Positions 1-7,521 of a stretch of DNA of 8,626 nt are shown here, one piece after another (the first letter of the stretch is position 1; the number at the start of each line of letters is the position of its first letter). The stretch lies in assembly GCA_021849995.1 (NCBI GenBank), contig JAJZSC010000070.1, positions 1-8,626 on the forward strand. Direction: 5' to 3'. Under the pieces are notes generated by a model. That model was not told the DNA's origin, ran no database searches, and saw nothing but the letters and a program-made list of their open reading frames with translations. The translations under genes and the position numbers were made by a program. Source of the stretch: Bacillota bacterium (lineage in GTDB: Bacteria > Bacillota > Desulfitobacteriia > Desulfitobacteriales > Desulfitobacteriaceae).

Positions 1-3000
1 GCCTCAATCTCATCAAGGATACAAATCGGACTTGGCTTTACTCTTAGTAAAGCGAACAACAACGCAATGGCGGTTAGGGCTCTCTCTCCCCCTGAAAGCA
101 GGGATAGCAGCTGCGGCTTTTTGCCGGGAGGTTGGGCTATTATTTGAACCCCTGTGTCTAATAGGTTGTCTGGATCGTCCAAGCGCAGTTCCGCACTTCC
201 GCCATTAAACATCTCCCGGAACACTTCTTTAAACGCTTCGTTTACACGGGCAAAACCTTCAGCGAAACGCTCGCTCATAGTCTTATCTAACTCATCTATC
301 AGATGCTTTAAAGACTCACTCGCCTTAACCAGATCTTCCTCTTGGATTTTTAAGAAATCATAACGTTCCGCCATCTTAGGATACTCTTCGATTGCCGCTT
401 GATTTATGGGACCTAAACTTTCAATTTCGGCTTTGATAGCTTGAATCCGCTCCCAAATCCAGGATCTGTCTTCTTCGGTCAAGTAGGAAACTGCCTCCTG
501 CCAGGTTAGAGAATGCTCTTCGATTAACCTGTTGGTCAGTGCTTCCCATTCCGTTTCCAGGCGGGCGATCTTGAGCTCATTGGAATGGAGCTTTTGCTCT
601 CTAGTTTGGAGATCTTGTCTCTTTGCTTTTACTTTATCTTCAAGACTGATAACTTTAACAGCCAGGCTTTCCTTTGTCTCCCGGAGACTGAAGAGTACTT
701 TTTGATTCTCCTCCTGAACTCCTTGCTGCTTCCCCAGGGAATTTAACGCTTGATCCACTTCCTGTTGGATATCACTAACTGTAAGCTCAAGTTGGGCTAA
801 ACTATCCAGCTTTTTGGTGATATTATCCTTTATTTCCTTATACGTCTCCAAGTCCTGTTGGAGCAACTCGGTAGTTTGAGCAAATTCCTGTTCCCATTTT
901 GCCAGCCGGACTTTCTCCTGAGTCAACACTTCTAAGATATTCTCAGCCTGTTGGGCAGCCTGCTTGGCCATTAGCTCATGAAGATTTAACTTTTCTTGTA
1001 GTTGTTTGACCAAAATAGCTATGTCATCTAACCGTTTAACCAGTACTTCTTGTTTAGCAGCATACTCCTGTCTGTTTTGGTTGAGTTGGGTTTGGCGCAA
1101 TTCCAAGTGACTAAGGTTTTCTTCGATACGCAGTATTTGACTGGTTTGGTTCTGACCGTTGGCCCTAAGCATTAAGACCTTTTCCTTTAACTCCTGACCT
1201 TCCCTGGTTAAAGCTTGGATTTCCTTTTGAAGTTCTTGCTTGTTGTCTTCCTGTGATTGTTGCTCAAGATCTAGTAAGTTCTTTTGATTCTGGAGATCTT
1301 TTAAGACAACTTGAAGCTCACTAATTTCCCGTGCTCGCCCAAGCAAGCTGGCGCCTTTCTTTTGAACACTCCCACCGGTTAAAGCTCCACCAGGGTTAAT
1401 TTGTTCTCCGTCCAGACTGACAATTTTCGCCCTGTACCCGGATTTATTCGCTACTTTTACGGCGGAGTCTATATCTCTGACGATAATTATCCTACCAAGC
1501 AGGGATTCCATAATACTTTGATAGCGGCTGTCATACTTAACCAAGTCAACTGCCAGACCCAGATAATCATTAGGATTAAGACCAAGTTTATTTAACTCTA
1601 ATCTGCCACCTTTGATTACGTCTAAAGGGAGGAAAGTCGCCCTGCCAAGTTGATGCTTCTTTAGATAGGTGACAGCTTGTTTGGCTGCTTCCATTGTTTC
1701 AGAAGCAATATTTTGAACCGCAGCACCTAAGGCAGTTTCTATAGCCAGCTCATACTTTTCTTCAACCTGCAGCAAATCAGCAATCGTACCGCACAGACTG
1801 CTGCACTCCGGCATGCCCCGCTTTTTCGCTGACATGGCTTCACGGACGCCGCGGTAATATCCTTCTAACGAATCATCTAAAGCCTGCAAAGCTTGAAGCT
1901 TTGCTTGGGTGAGATCAATTTGCCGTCCTAGGGCGGTTCTTTGTTTAGAAATTCTATCATAATCCTCATTTAGAGCAAGCCGGTTTTTCTCAAGCTTTGC
2001 TAAAAGGCTTGAATTCTCTTGCAGGACACTTTCTGATTTATCTAGTTCAAGCCGGTATTGGTCATATGAATGTCTGAGGGCCTGAACTTCTTTATGTCTG
2101 GCTTCCTCTTCCTCATGCAAATCCTTTAATTGTTGGTCAGCAGTTTCCAAAGAATGGCGAACAGCTGTCACTTCATTTGAGATTTTTGTTTGTTCTGATA
2201 ACGCACTGAAAAGTTCAGACTTTATCTGTTCTGCTTCGTGTTCACCGTTCTTTTGCCTGGCTAAGAGTAATTTTTTCTCATTCTCTTCAAGCATAACTTT
2301 TGCATCTTTTAAGGTCCTCTGTAAGACTGCAGATTTTCCCTCCAGGGATTTAATCCGTTCGGCAAGTCCTTCTTGTTTAGACTTCCCTTCCTTAATTTCT
2401 CCGTTTATTCTTTGAATCTGTTCATTATGATAAGATAAACGTTCCCTTTTAAGACTAATATTATGGTTGATTGAATTAATACTCTGCTCACATTGGTAAT
2501 ACTGTGCTTGCTTCTGTTGCACTTCTTCTTCCAACTTATTTAAGACAAGTTTATCATCAAGGTTTTGAGCCTCTTCTTGAGCCAAACCACCCATAATCTC
2601 GGTTAATAATGCTTTCAAACTGTCCGACTCGCTAGTTGCTGATGAGAGTTTTTCCTGAAGCACATTAAGGTCTTTGGCTATTAGGTTGATCTCAAGCTGT
2701 TTTTGCTCGCTGGCTAAGGACAGACTCTTTTTGGCTAGTTCAGCCTGGATTGACAAGGGAGCTAGTTGTCCCTCTATTTCTCGCATAATGTCTTCTAATC
2801 GTTCCAGGTTATGCTCTGTTTCCTCAAGCCTTTTTGTGGCCTCTTTTTTGCGCGCACGATACTTCGAGATTCCGGAGGCTTCTTCGATCAGAGTTCTTCT
2901 CTCTTCCGACTTGAGATTTAATAGTTCTTCTACCCTTCCTTGACCGATGATAGAAAAACCTTCTTTGCCTATACCGGTATCCAGCAAGAGTTCCTGGATA

Positions 3001-3392
3001 TCCTTCAACCGGCATGATGCCTTGTTAATAAAATATTGGCCTTCCCCATCTCGATAAACACGCCGGCCAATAGTTACTTCTTGAAAGGCGAGCGGGAAAA
3101 TTCCAGTAGAGTTATCAAAAATAAGGGATACTTCAGCCATCCCAACCGGTCGGCGCCCGGAACTTCCTGAGAAGATTACATCCTCCATTTTGGTTCCACG
3201 CAAGTTTTTGGCACTTTGTTCTCCCAAAACCCACCGAACAGCATCAGCTACGTTGCTTTTGCCGCTGCCATTCGGCCCTACGATAACACTCATTCCGTTT
3301 TGCAATTCCAGTTTTACTTTATCAGCAAATGATTTGAAACCCTGAATATGAATAGCTTTTAAAAAAATAGGGAGACATGCGGCTTTAGCCAT
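1..3392 (-). CDS. smc: Chromosome segregation ATPase Smc (C-terminal end cut by window edge)
   Basis: Smc forms ring-shaped dimers that, with ScpA and ScpB, load onto DNA near origins and organise and separate the chromosome. The frame is open from the ATG at 3392 to the edge: 1130 complete codons, where family members have about 1180-1190, so only about 55-60 residues are missing. The N-terminal head has Walker A GPNGSGKS at residues 39-46 and a Q-loop glutamine near 151 (FSIIGQG). A long Glu/Lys/Gln-rich coiled coil follows, then a hinge at about 515-672 ending in the conserved IVSLDGE...NPGGALTGG segment. A second coiled coil leads to the C-terminal head, with the ABC signature LSGGE at about 1099-1103 and Walker B ILDEIE just before the edge (D1127, catalytic E1128). 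The start overlaps the end of rnc by 8 bp. Its ribosome binding site (GGGGGAAGAGGAG) lies within the rnc C-terminal codons. The N-terminus is about 8 residues longer than B. subtilis Smc as I recall it. No internal stop or frameshift is seen. Confidence 0.97.
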   Translation of the reverse strand, partial: MAKAACLPIFLKAIHIQGFKSFADKVKLELQNGMSVIVGPNGSGKSNVADAVRWVLGEQSAKNLRGTKMEDVIFSGSSGRRPVGMAEVSLIFDNSTGIFPLAFQEVTIGRRVYRDGEGQYFINKASCRLKDIQELLLDTGIGKEGFSIIGQGRVEELLNLKSEERRTLIEEASGISKYRARKKEATKRLEETEHNLERLEDIMREIEGQLAPLSIQAELAKKSLSLASEQKQLEINLIAKDLNVLQEKLSSATSESDSLKALLTEIMGGLAQEEAQNLDDKLVLNKLEEEVQQKQAQYYQCEQSINSINHNISLKRERLSYHNEQIQRINGEIKEGKSKQEGLAERIKSLEGKSAVLQRTLKDAKVMLEENEKKLLLARQKNGEHEAEQIKSELFSALSEQTKISNEVTAVRHSLETADQQLKDLHEEEEARHKEVQALRHSYDQYRLELDKSESVLQENSSLLAKLEKNRLALNEDYDRISKQRTALGRQIDLTQAKLQALQALDDSLEGYYRGVREAMSAKKRGMPECSSLCGTIADLLQVEEKYELAIETALGAAVQNIASETMEAAKQAVTYLKKHQLGRATFLPLDVIKGGRLELNKLGLNPNDYLGLAVDLVKYDSRYQSIMESLLGRIIIVRDIDSAVKVANKSGYRAKIVSLDGEQINPGGALTGGSVQKKGASLLGRAREISELQVVLKDLQNQKNLLDLEQQSQEDNKQELQKEIQALTREGQELKEKVLMLRANGQNQTSQILRIEENLSHLELRQTQLNQNRQEYAAKQEVLVKRLDDIAILVKQLQEKLNLHELMAKQAAQQAENILEVLTQEKVRLAKWEQEFAQTTELLQQDLETYKEIKDNITKKLDSLAQLELTVSDIQQEVDQALNSLGKQQGVQEENQKVLFSLRETKESLAVKVISLEDKVKAKRQDLQTREQKLHSNELKIARLETEWEALTNRLIEEHSLTWQEAVSYLTEEDRSWIWERIQAIKAEIESLGPINQAAIEEYPKMAERYDFLKIQEEDLVKASESLKHLIDELDKTMSERFAEGFARVNEAFKEVFREMFNGGSAELRLDDPDNLLDTGVQIIAQPPGKKPQLLSLLSGGERALTAIALLFALLRVKPSPICILDEIE

Positions 3393-4167
3393 TCTCCTCT
3401 TCCCCCAAATATTCTAGTAATTGTCGAGCCGCGCGTTGTTCAGCTTCTTTTTTAGTCCGGCCAATCCCTTTGGCCATTAATTTCCCTTGCAGGTAAACCC
3501 CGGCAGTAAACCTCTTGTTATGATCCGGTCCTTCTTCGGCAATTATCCGGTAGTTTACATCGCTTTCATCACGCTGAGCTCTTTCCTGGAGCAGCGTTTT
3601 GTAATCGCCGTAATTCCCTTGAGCTACTTGTTCTATAGCAGGCTTTAACAATTCAAGTATAATACGTCTTGCTTCTTGCAGCCCGTACTGGAGATACACA
3701 GCTCCAACTACTGCCTCCCAGGCATCGGCAAGAATTGAAGGACGTTCCCTGCCTCCAGATACCTGCTCTCCTTTGCCCAGGAGCAATTCATCCCCTAGTT
3801 TAATCTCCTGGGCCTTACGTGCCAGGATCGATTCATTTACTACTGCGGCCCTCATCTTCGTTAGTTCCCCTTCTGGGCGATCGGGATAATTTAAGTACAA
3901 GTACTCAGCTACAACAAAGTCTAAAATCGCATCTCCCAGGAACTCCAGCCTTTGGTTATTATCCCAACCACATTGAGGGTTTTCAAATAAATATGACGGG
4001 TGAGTAAGCGCTTCCGTAAAGAGCCGATTAGGTGGGGAAGAGAGTTCGAGGCGTTTAGCCAGACCGAGTCCTACTTCCCTCCGTTTGGAAAGATGACCAT
4101 TTACAGGCTTATTTTTTTTCCCTAATACTTTTACTGCGTTTGCTTCACCCTTTTGACTTTTGTTCAC
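3385..4167 (-). CDS. rnc: Ribonuclease III
   Basis: RNase III is a cytoplasmic, Mg2+-dependent homodimeric endonuclease that cuts double-stranded RNA, including rRNA precursors and structured mRNAs. The 260-residue product has the signature block NQRLEFLGDA at 71-80, with metal-ligand acidic residues E75 and D79, and D148 and E151 in LADAWEAVVGA. These match E. coli E41, D45, D114 and E117 in spacing. A double-stranded RNA-binding domain occupies about 186-255, starting GDYKTLLQE and ending in the KKEAEQRAA helix. Glutamine replaces the first glutamate of the more usual NERLEFLGD. The start is GTG, chosen because AAGGAG lies 10 nt upstream, overlapping the fabF stop codon. This gives a basic N-terminal extension of about 35 residues before the nuclease domain, containing an A8 run. 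It sits 14 bp after fabF and overlaps smc by 8 bp, the usual Firmicute fab-rnc-smc arrangement. Confidence 0.97.
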   Translation of the reverse strand: MNKSQKGEANAVKVLGKKNKPVNGHLSKRREVGLGLAKRLELSSPPNRLFTEALTHPSYLFENPQCGWDNNQRLEFLGDAILDFVVAEYLYLNYPDRPEGELTKMRAAVVNESILARKAQEIKLGDELLLGKGEQVSGGRERPSILADAWEAVVGAVYLQYGLQEARRIILELLKPAIEQVAQGNYGDYKTLLQERAQRDESDVNYRIIAEEGPDHNKRFTAGVYLQGKLMAKGIGRTKKEAEQRAARQLLEYLGEEENG

Positions 4168-4181
4168 AAAGGTCCGACTCC

Positions 4182-5423
4182 TTACCCTACTAACTTCTTT
4201 AAGACTATAGTAGCATTATGCCCTCCAAACCCAAAAGTATTAGACATGGCTACATTTACTTCCTGCACTCGAGCCTTATTCGGTACATAGTCCAAATCGC
4301 AGTCCGGATCCGGTTCTCCATAATTTATGGTCGGAGGAATTATGTTATTTTCGATGGCTAAAGCACAGGCTATCGCTTCAATCGCTCCGGCAGCACCCAT
4401 CAGATGCCCCGTCATTGATTTTGTAGAGCTAATAGGGATTTTATAAGCGAGAGGACCAAATAGACTCTTAATAGCGGCAGTTTCAGTTGCATCATTAGCA
4501 TCTGTTCCCGTGCCGTGTGCATTTATATAGCTGACACTATCCTTCGGCAGTTCTGCGTCTGCTAAAGCCTTTTGCATCGCCTTCGCCGCACCTGCTCCTC
4601 CTGGGACAGGTGTTGTGATATGATGAGCATCTGAAGAACTGCCATACCCGGCTAATTCTGCGTAAATCTTAGCATTTCTAGCCTGAGCATGCTCTAATGA
4701 TTCTAGAACCAGAATTCCAGCGCCTTCACCCATAACAAACCCAGTCCGTCTTTGATCAAACGGCCGGCTGGCTTCTTTTGGGTTCTCTTTTTCAGTGGAC
4801 ATTGCTTTCATAGAGCAAAAACCTGCAAAAGCCAGCGGGGTTAAAGGCGCTTCTGTCCCGCCGCATAAAACAACATCAGCTTCACCGCGCTGAATAAGGT
4901 GGAATGCCTCTCCGATGGCATTGGTAGCTGAAGCACAGGCTGTTGCTACAGTAGAACTCAGCCCTTGCAAGCCAAAGGCAATAGATAAGTGTCCCGCCGC
5001 CATATTACTGATAAGCATCGGAACAAAGAAAGGACTGACCCTGCCAGGTCCTTTGTTCATCATAACTTCCTTTTGCTCCTCGAAGGTTGTTACTCCCCCG
5101 ATTCCACAGCCGATAACAGCACCAGCCCGCTCTTTATCCATCTTTTCCAGATCCAAATTGGCATCTTCTATCGCCATTTTGCCAGCGGCAATAGCAAGTT
5201 GTACAAACCGGTCCATGCGCCGGCTTTCTTTCTTATCAATCCAATCAGTCGGCTCAAAATTCTTAACTTCTCCTGCCACCTTTGTAGGAAGATCACTTAC
5301 ATCAAACCTGGTTACAAAGTCAATTCCAGATATTCCGTTTACTAGGCTATTCCAGAATTCGGCTAAATTATTTCCAACCGGTGAGATTACTCCCATGCCA
5401 GTAATAACTGCACGTCGCTTCAC
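4182..5423 (-). CDS. fabF: 3-oxoacyl-ACP synthase II (beta-ketoacyl-ACP synthase FabF)
   Basis: FabF is the elongating condensing enzyme of type II fatty acid synthesis: it joins malonyl-ACP to a growing acyl chain with loss of CO2. The product is 413 residues, normal for the family, and shows the complete thiolase-fold active site. The nucleophile is C163 in TACASATNAIG, with H303 in NAHGTGT and H340 in KSMTGHLMGAAG; K335 is also conserved. These numbers equal those of E. coli FabF. The C-terminal glycine-rich loop NTFGFGGHNA is at about 395-404. The start is GTG at 5423, preceded by AAAGGGGAG with a 7-nt spacer. It begins 18 bp after the preceding flavoprotein gene and ends 14 bp before rnc, so the three are very probably co-transcribed. 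It is the only elongating condensing enzyme visible in the window. Confidence 0.98.
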   Translation of the reverse strand: MKRRAVITGMGVISPVGNNLAEFWNSLVNGISGIDFVTRFDVSDLPTKVAGEVKNFEPTDWIDKKESRRMDRFVQLAIAAGKMAIEDANLDLEKMDKERAGAVIGCGIGGVTTFEEQKEVMMNKGPGRVSPFFVPMLISNMAAGHLSIAFGLQGLSSTVATACASATNAIGEAFHLIQRGEADVVLCGGTEAPLTPLAFAGFCSMKAMSTEKENPKEASRPFDQRRTGFVMGEGAGILVLESLEHAQARNAKIYAELAGYGSSSDAHHITTPVPGGAGAAKAMQKALADAELPKDSVSYINAHGTGTDANDATETAAIKSLFGPLAYKIPISSTKSMTGHLMGAAGAIEAIACALAIENNIIPPTINYGEPDPDCDLDYVPNKARVQEVNVAMSNTFGFGGHNATIVLKKLVG

Positions 5424-5441
5424 TAATCGACTCCCCTTTCG

Positions 5442-6386
5442 TTAAGCTTTAAGTATTTCAGTTTTAATGTTTTCAAATATTTTATGAACAGAAAGAACTT
5501 CCTTGATTTTAGTAAATTTTGACCCGGAAAAAATCAGGCCTTCTTTGATATCACCCTGCTGGGCGGCTACCAGACGGTCGATTATACAAAAATTCCGTTC
5601 GCATTTCTTAAGGCAAGCCCTGCATTGCGTAGGTCTAACATCGTCATCCCTGCCCAAAGCTTCTGTAAAAGGATTACGTATCCCACGTCCCGGCAAACCA
5701 ACCGGACTATTAACTATTACCATATCTTCTTCCTCAGCCTGAACGAGATATTCTTTCCACGCTTTATCAGCACTGCTCTCTTCACTTAGTGCAAATCTTG
5801 TACCCATCTGAACCCCATCGGCACCTAGTTTTAAGACGTCTACAACATCTTTGCCGTCGATAACCCCTCCAGCCCCAATTACCGGAATTTTGACAGCACT
5901 TTTAACTTCCGGGACAATAGCCCTCATCGGCCTATCTGTCCCTAAGTGCCCTCCAGCTTCAGTACCTTCAACAATGACAGCAGCGGCACCTAGCATTTCA
6001 GATAACTTAGCCAGCTTAGCTGTTGATACTATTGGAACAACCGGAATGTTTGCTTCTTTACCCCAAGCAAACATGTCTCTAGAAAAACCAGCTCCGGAAA
6101 CAAGTAGATCTATCTTTTCCTCAAAAGCTGCTTTAACTAATTGAGCGAACTCCCGAGCAGCATACATTATATTTACACCAATTATTCCTTTGGTACGTTC
6201 TCTGGCTTCTCGAATTTCTCTTCTAAGTTCGTCAACTGATATTCCACTACCAGCAATCAAACCTATTCCGCCTTCTTCTGCGACAGCTGCCGCCAGAGGA
6301 GCCATGGAAATTCTGACAGCCATACCACCTTGAATGACCGGTACTTTTGCAACCAGATCAGCAATACGGAGCTCCGGTATCTTCAA
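5442..6386 (-). CDS. FabK/nitronate monooxygenase-family FMN flavoprotein with C-terminal four-cysteine cluster
   Basis: The 314-residue product is an FMN-binding TIM-barrel protein of the family that includes FabK, nitronate monooxygenases and the fatty-acid enzymes UfaA and FabX. Seen in the sequence: the first strand PVIQGGMA (16-23), GVNIM (70-74), the catalytic-histidine motif EGTEAGGH (140-147, H147), and the FMN-phosphate loops GAGGVIDG (171-178) and GADGVQMGTRF (188-198). Near the C-terminus lies C255-x2-C258-x3-C262-x4-C267, absent from FabK as I recall it. Such a cluster could bind [4Fe-4S] or zinc. The start is TTG: an in-frame TAA lies directly before it, AGGGGG is 8 nt upstream, and the next in-frame ATG (M22) would remove the first barrel strand. 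It follows acpP after a terminator-like hairpin and precedes fabF by 18 bp. Possible roles are FabX-like acyl-ACP dehydrogenase/isomerase, a second enoyl-ACP reductase, or nitronate oxidation. The family is certain; the substrate is not. Confidence 0.9.
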   Translation of the reverse strand: MKIPELRIADLVAKVPVIQGGMAVRISMAPLAAAVAEEGGIGLIAGSGISVDELRREIREARERTKGIIGVNIMYAAREFAQLVKAAFEEKIDLLVSGAGFSRDMFAWGKEANIPVVPIVSTAKLAKLSEMLGAAAVIVEGTEAGGHLGTDRPMRAIVPEVKSAVKIPVIGAGGVIDGKDVVDVLKLGADGVQMGTRFALSEESSADKAWKEYLVQAEEEDMVIVNSPVGLPGRGIRNPFTEALGRDDDVRPTQCRACLKKCERNFCIIDRLVAAQQGDIKEGLIFSGSKFTKIKEVLSVHKIFENIKTEILKA

Positions 6387-6475
6387 TTATGTTTCCCCCT
6401 GTCAATCCTCATCTATTAAAACTCTATGTAAACCCTTCCAATATCCGTAAGACTAGGAAGAGATACTACTCGTTA

Positions 6476-6507
6476 TAAGAAAGCCCCGCAGAATACTACG
6501 GGACCTT
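6476..6507 (-). terminator. Intrinsic terminator or attenuator after acpP
   Basis: Read on the minus strand, starting 6 nt after the acpP stop codon, bases 6507-6496 can pair with 6491-6480 around a TATT loop (6495-6492). This gives a 12-bp stem with three G-U wobbles and a core CCCG/CGGG. The right arm runs into a short pyrimidine tract (TTTCTT). This is the form of a rho-independent terminator, though the U tract is short and partly inside the stem, so some read-through is likely. It separates fabK-fabD-fabG-acpP from the flavoprotein-fabF-rnc-smc group. The rest of the gap (6387-6475) shows no gene and no convincing promoter. Confidence 0.7.
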
Positions 6508-6513
6508 CGGGGA

Positions 6514-6741
6514 CTACTGGTTTTCCTTGATGTAGTTCACCGCATCGCCAACAGTACGAATCTTTTCGGCTTCCTCATCAGGAATATCCAAGTCAAATTC
6601 TTCTTCCAGAGCCATGATTAATTCTACAATATCTAATGAATCGGCATTTAACTCTGCGAAGGTAGTCTCTAAGGTGATATCCTCTTCATCCACACCGAGT
6701 TGATCTACTACGATGGATTTAACTTTATCGAAAATTGCCAT
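6514..6741 (-). CDS. acpP: Acyl carrier protein
   Basis: AcpP is the small acidic cytoplasmic carrier that holds fatty acid intermediates as thioesters on a 4'-phosphopantetheine arm. The product is 75 residues, typical length, very rich in Asp and Glu. The attachment site DSLDIVEL has S35 as the modified serine. The residue before the conserved ADSL is Asn, where E. coli has Gly; the rest of recognition helix II (DSLDIVELIMALEEEF) is standard. The ATG at 6741 has an excellent ribosome binding site. It lies 35 bp after fabG and is followed at once by a terminator-like hairpin. That fits a need for much more carrier protein than enzyme. Confidence 0.98.
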   Translation of the reverse strand: MAIFDKVKSIVVDQLGVDEEDITLETTFAELNADSLDIVELIMALEEEFDLDIPDEEAEKIRTVGDAVNYIKENQ

Positions 6742-6747
6742 GTTGTC

Positions 6748-6756
6748 TCACCTCCT
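6748..6756 (-). promoter_or_regulatory. Strong Shine-Dalgarno site of acpP
   Basis: The minus strand reads AGGAGGTGA here, a nine-base match to the 3' end of Firmicute 16S rRNA, with 9 nt between AGGAGG and the acpP ATG. It is the longest such match in the window. It is consistent with high translation of acyl carrier protein and fixes the start codon. Confidence 0.85.
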
Positions 6757-6776
6757 CTCACAGGTCCATTTAGGAA

Positions 6777-7520
6777 TTACATCTCCATTCCGCCATCAAC
6801 ACAGAATGTTTGACCTGTAATGTATGATGCAGCAGAAGAAGCTAAGAATACTACTAGTTTTGCCACATCGTCAGGATTTCCAACCCGCCCAAGCGGTATC
6901 TGTTGGATAATTTGATTCTTTACTTCTTCAGGTAATTTTTCCGTCATATCAGTGTAAATATACCCAGGAGCAACTGCATTTACCCTTATTCCTCTGGGTC
7001 CAAATTCCTTAGCCACTGATTTAGTGAAACCAATTATTCCCGCTTTGGCTGCCGCATAATTAGCTTGTCCGGCATTCCCAGAGATTCCTACGACCGAAGA
7101 AATATTAACGATAACTCCCGAACGTTTTTTTAGCATACTTTTACTTACAGCTTTGGTGCAGAGAAATACACCCTTTAAATTAGTGTCCAGAACTGAATTC
7201 CAGTCCTCTTCTCTCATTCGCAACAATAAATTGTCCCTGGTTATCCCAGCATTATTAACCAGGATATCCACTTTCCCATACTTATCCATAACCGTCTGAA
7301 AAAGCTTCTCAACATCTTCAGAATTGCTGACATCTGCCTGTACAGCAAACCCCTCTCCGCCTTTTTCACGAATGAAGGTAACAGTTTCCTCAGCCTTGTC
7401 TGCCCGTCCAGCATAATTCACAATCACTTTAGCACCGGCTGCAGCCAGCTCCACGGCAATCGCCCTGCCTATTCCGCGGCCAGCTCCCGTGACCACGGCC
7501 ACGTTTTCATTCAGCATCAT
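6777..7520 (-). CDS. fabG: 3-oxoacyl-ACP reductase FabG
   Basis: FabG is the NADPH-dependent reductase that converts 3-oxoacyl-ACP to 3-hydroxyacyl-ACP in each elongation cycle. The 247-residue product is a classical short-chain dehydrogenase. It has the nucleotide-binding TGAGRGIG at 11-18, NNAG at 89-92, and the catalytic set N114, S142 (in NISSVVG), Y155 and K159 (in NYAAAK). The C-terminus ends in the family pattern ITGQTFCVDGGMEM. Two ATG codons stand side by side at the start; the first (7520) is preferred because AAAGGAG lies 10 nt upstream, within the last codons of fabD. Only 1 bp separates it from the fabD stop, so its translation is probably coupled to fabD. Position between fabD and acpP separates it from the many other reductases of this fold. 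Confidence 0.97.
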   Translation of the reverse strand: MMLNENVAVVTGAGRGIGRAIAVELAAAGAKVIVNYAGRADKAEETVTFIREKGGEGFAVQADVSNSEDVEKLFQTVMDKYGKVDILVNNAGITRDNLLLRMREEDWNSVLDTNLKGVFLCTKAVSKSMLKKRSGVIVNISSVVGISGNAGQANYAAAKAGIIGFTKSVAKEFGPRGIRVNAVAPGYIYTDMTEKLPEEVKNQIIQQIPLGRVGNPDDVAKLVVFLASSAASYITGQTFCVDGGMEM

Positions 7521-7521
7521 T

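Noticed and set aside
2824..3015. A 63-codon minus-strand frame inside smc
   Set aside because: It is out of frame with smc, which reads through this stretch with conserved Smc head residues (FSIIGQGRVEELL and onward).
1..3392. Repeated Glu/Lys/Gln-rich and Leu-rich stretches that look like internal repeats
   Set aside because: They are the heptad pattern of the two Smc coiled-coil arms, not DNA repeats.
4915..5445. A 176-codon plus-strand frame opposite fabF, and smaller plus-strand frames such as 154-363, 1401-1595, 2674-2943, 4989-5345, 5503-5742, 5851-6144 and 7555-7821
   Set aside because: Each lies antisense to a well-supported conserved gene, has no recognisable domain and shows the composition expected of a reverse-complement shadow.
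6400..6405. A perfect TTGACA on the minus strand just before the flavoprotein gene
   Set aside because: At normal spacing its -10 element would be AGATAC inside the coding region, a poor match, and transcription would begin downstream of the TTG start.
6415..6441. TTGGAA (6441-6436) and TTTAAT (6420-6415) on the minus strand as a promoter for the flavoprotein-fabF-rnc-smc group
   Set aside because: The -10 is 5 of 6, but the -35 is only 4 of 6 and the 15-bp spacer is short; too weak to annotate without transcript ends.
6387..6475. A FapR-type palindrome (TTAGTAC...GTACTAA) as lipid-responsive operator, prompted by TAGTATCT near 6461-6468
   Set aside because: The second half-site is absent; the nearby TAGTC is in direct, not inverted, orientation.
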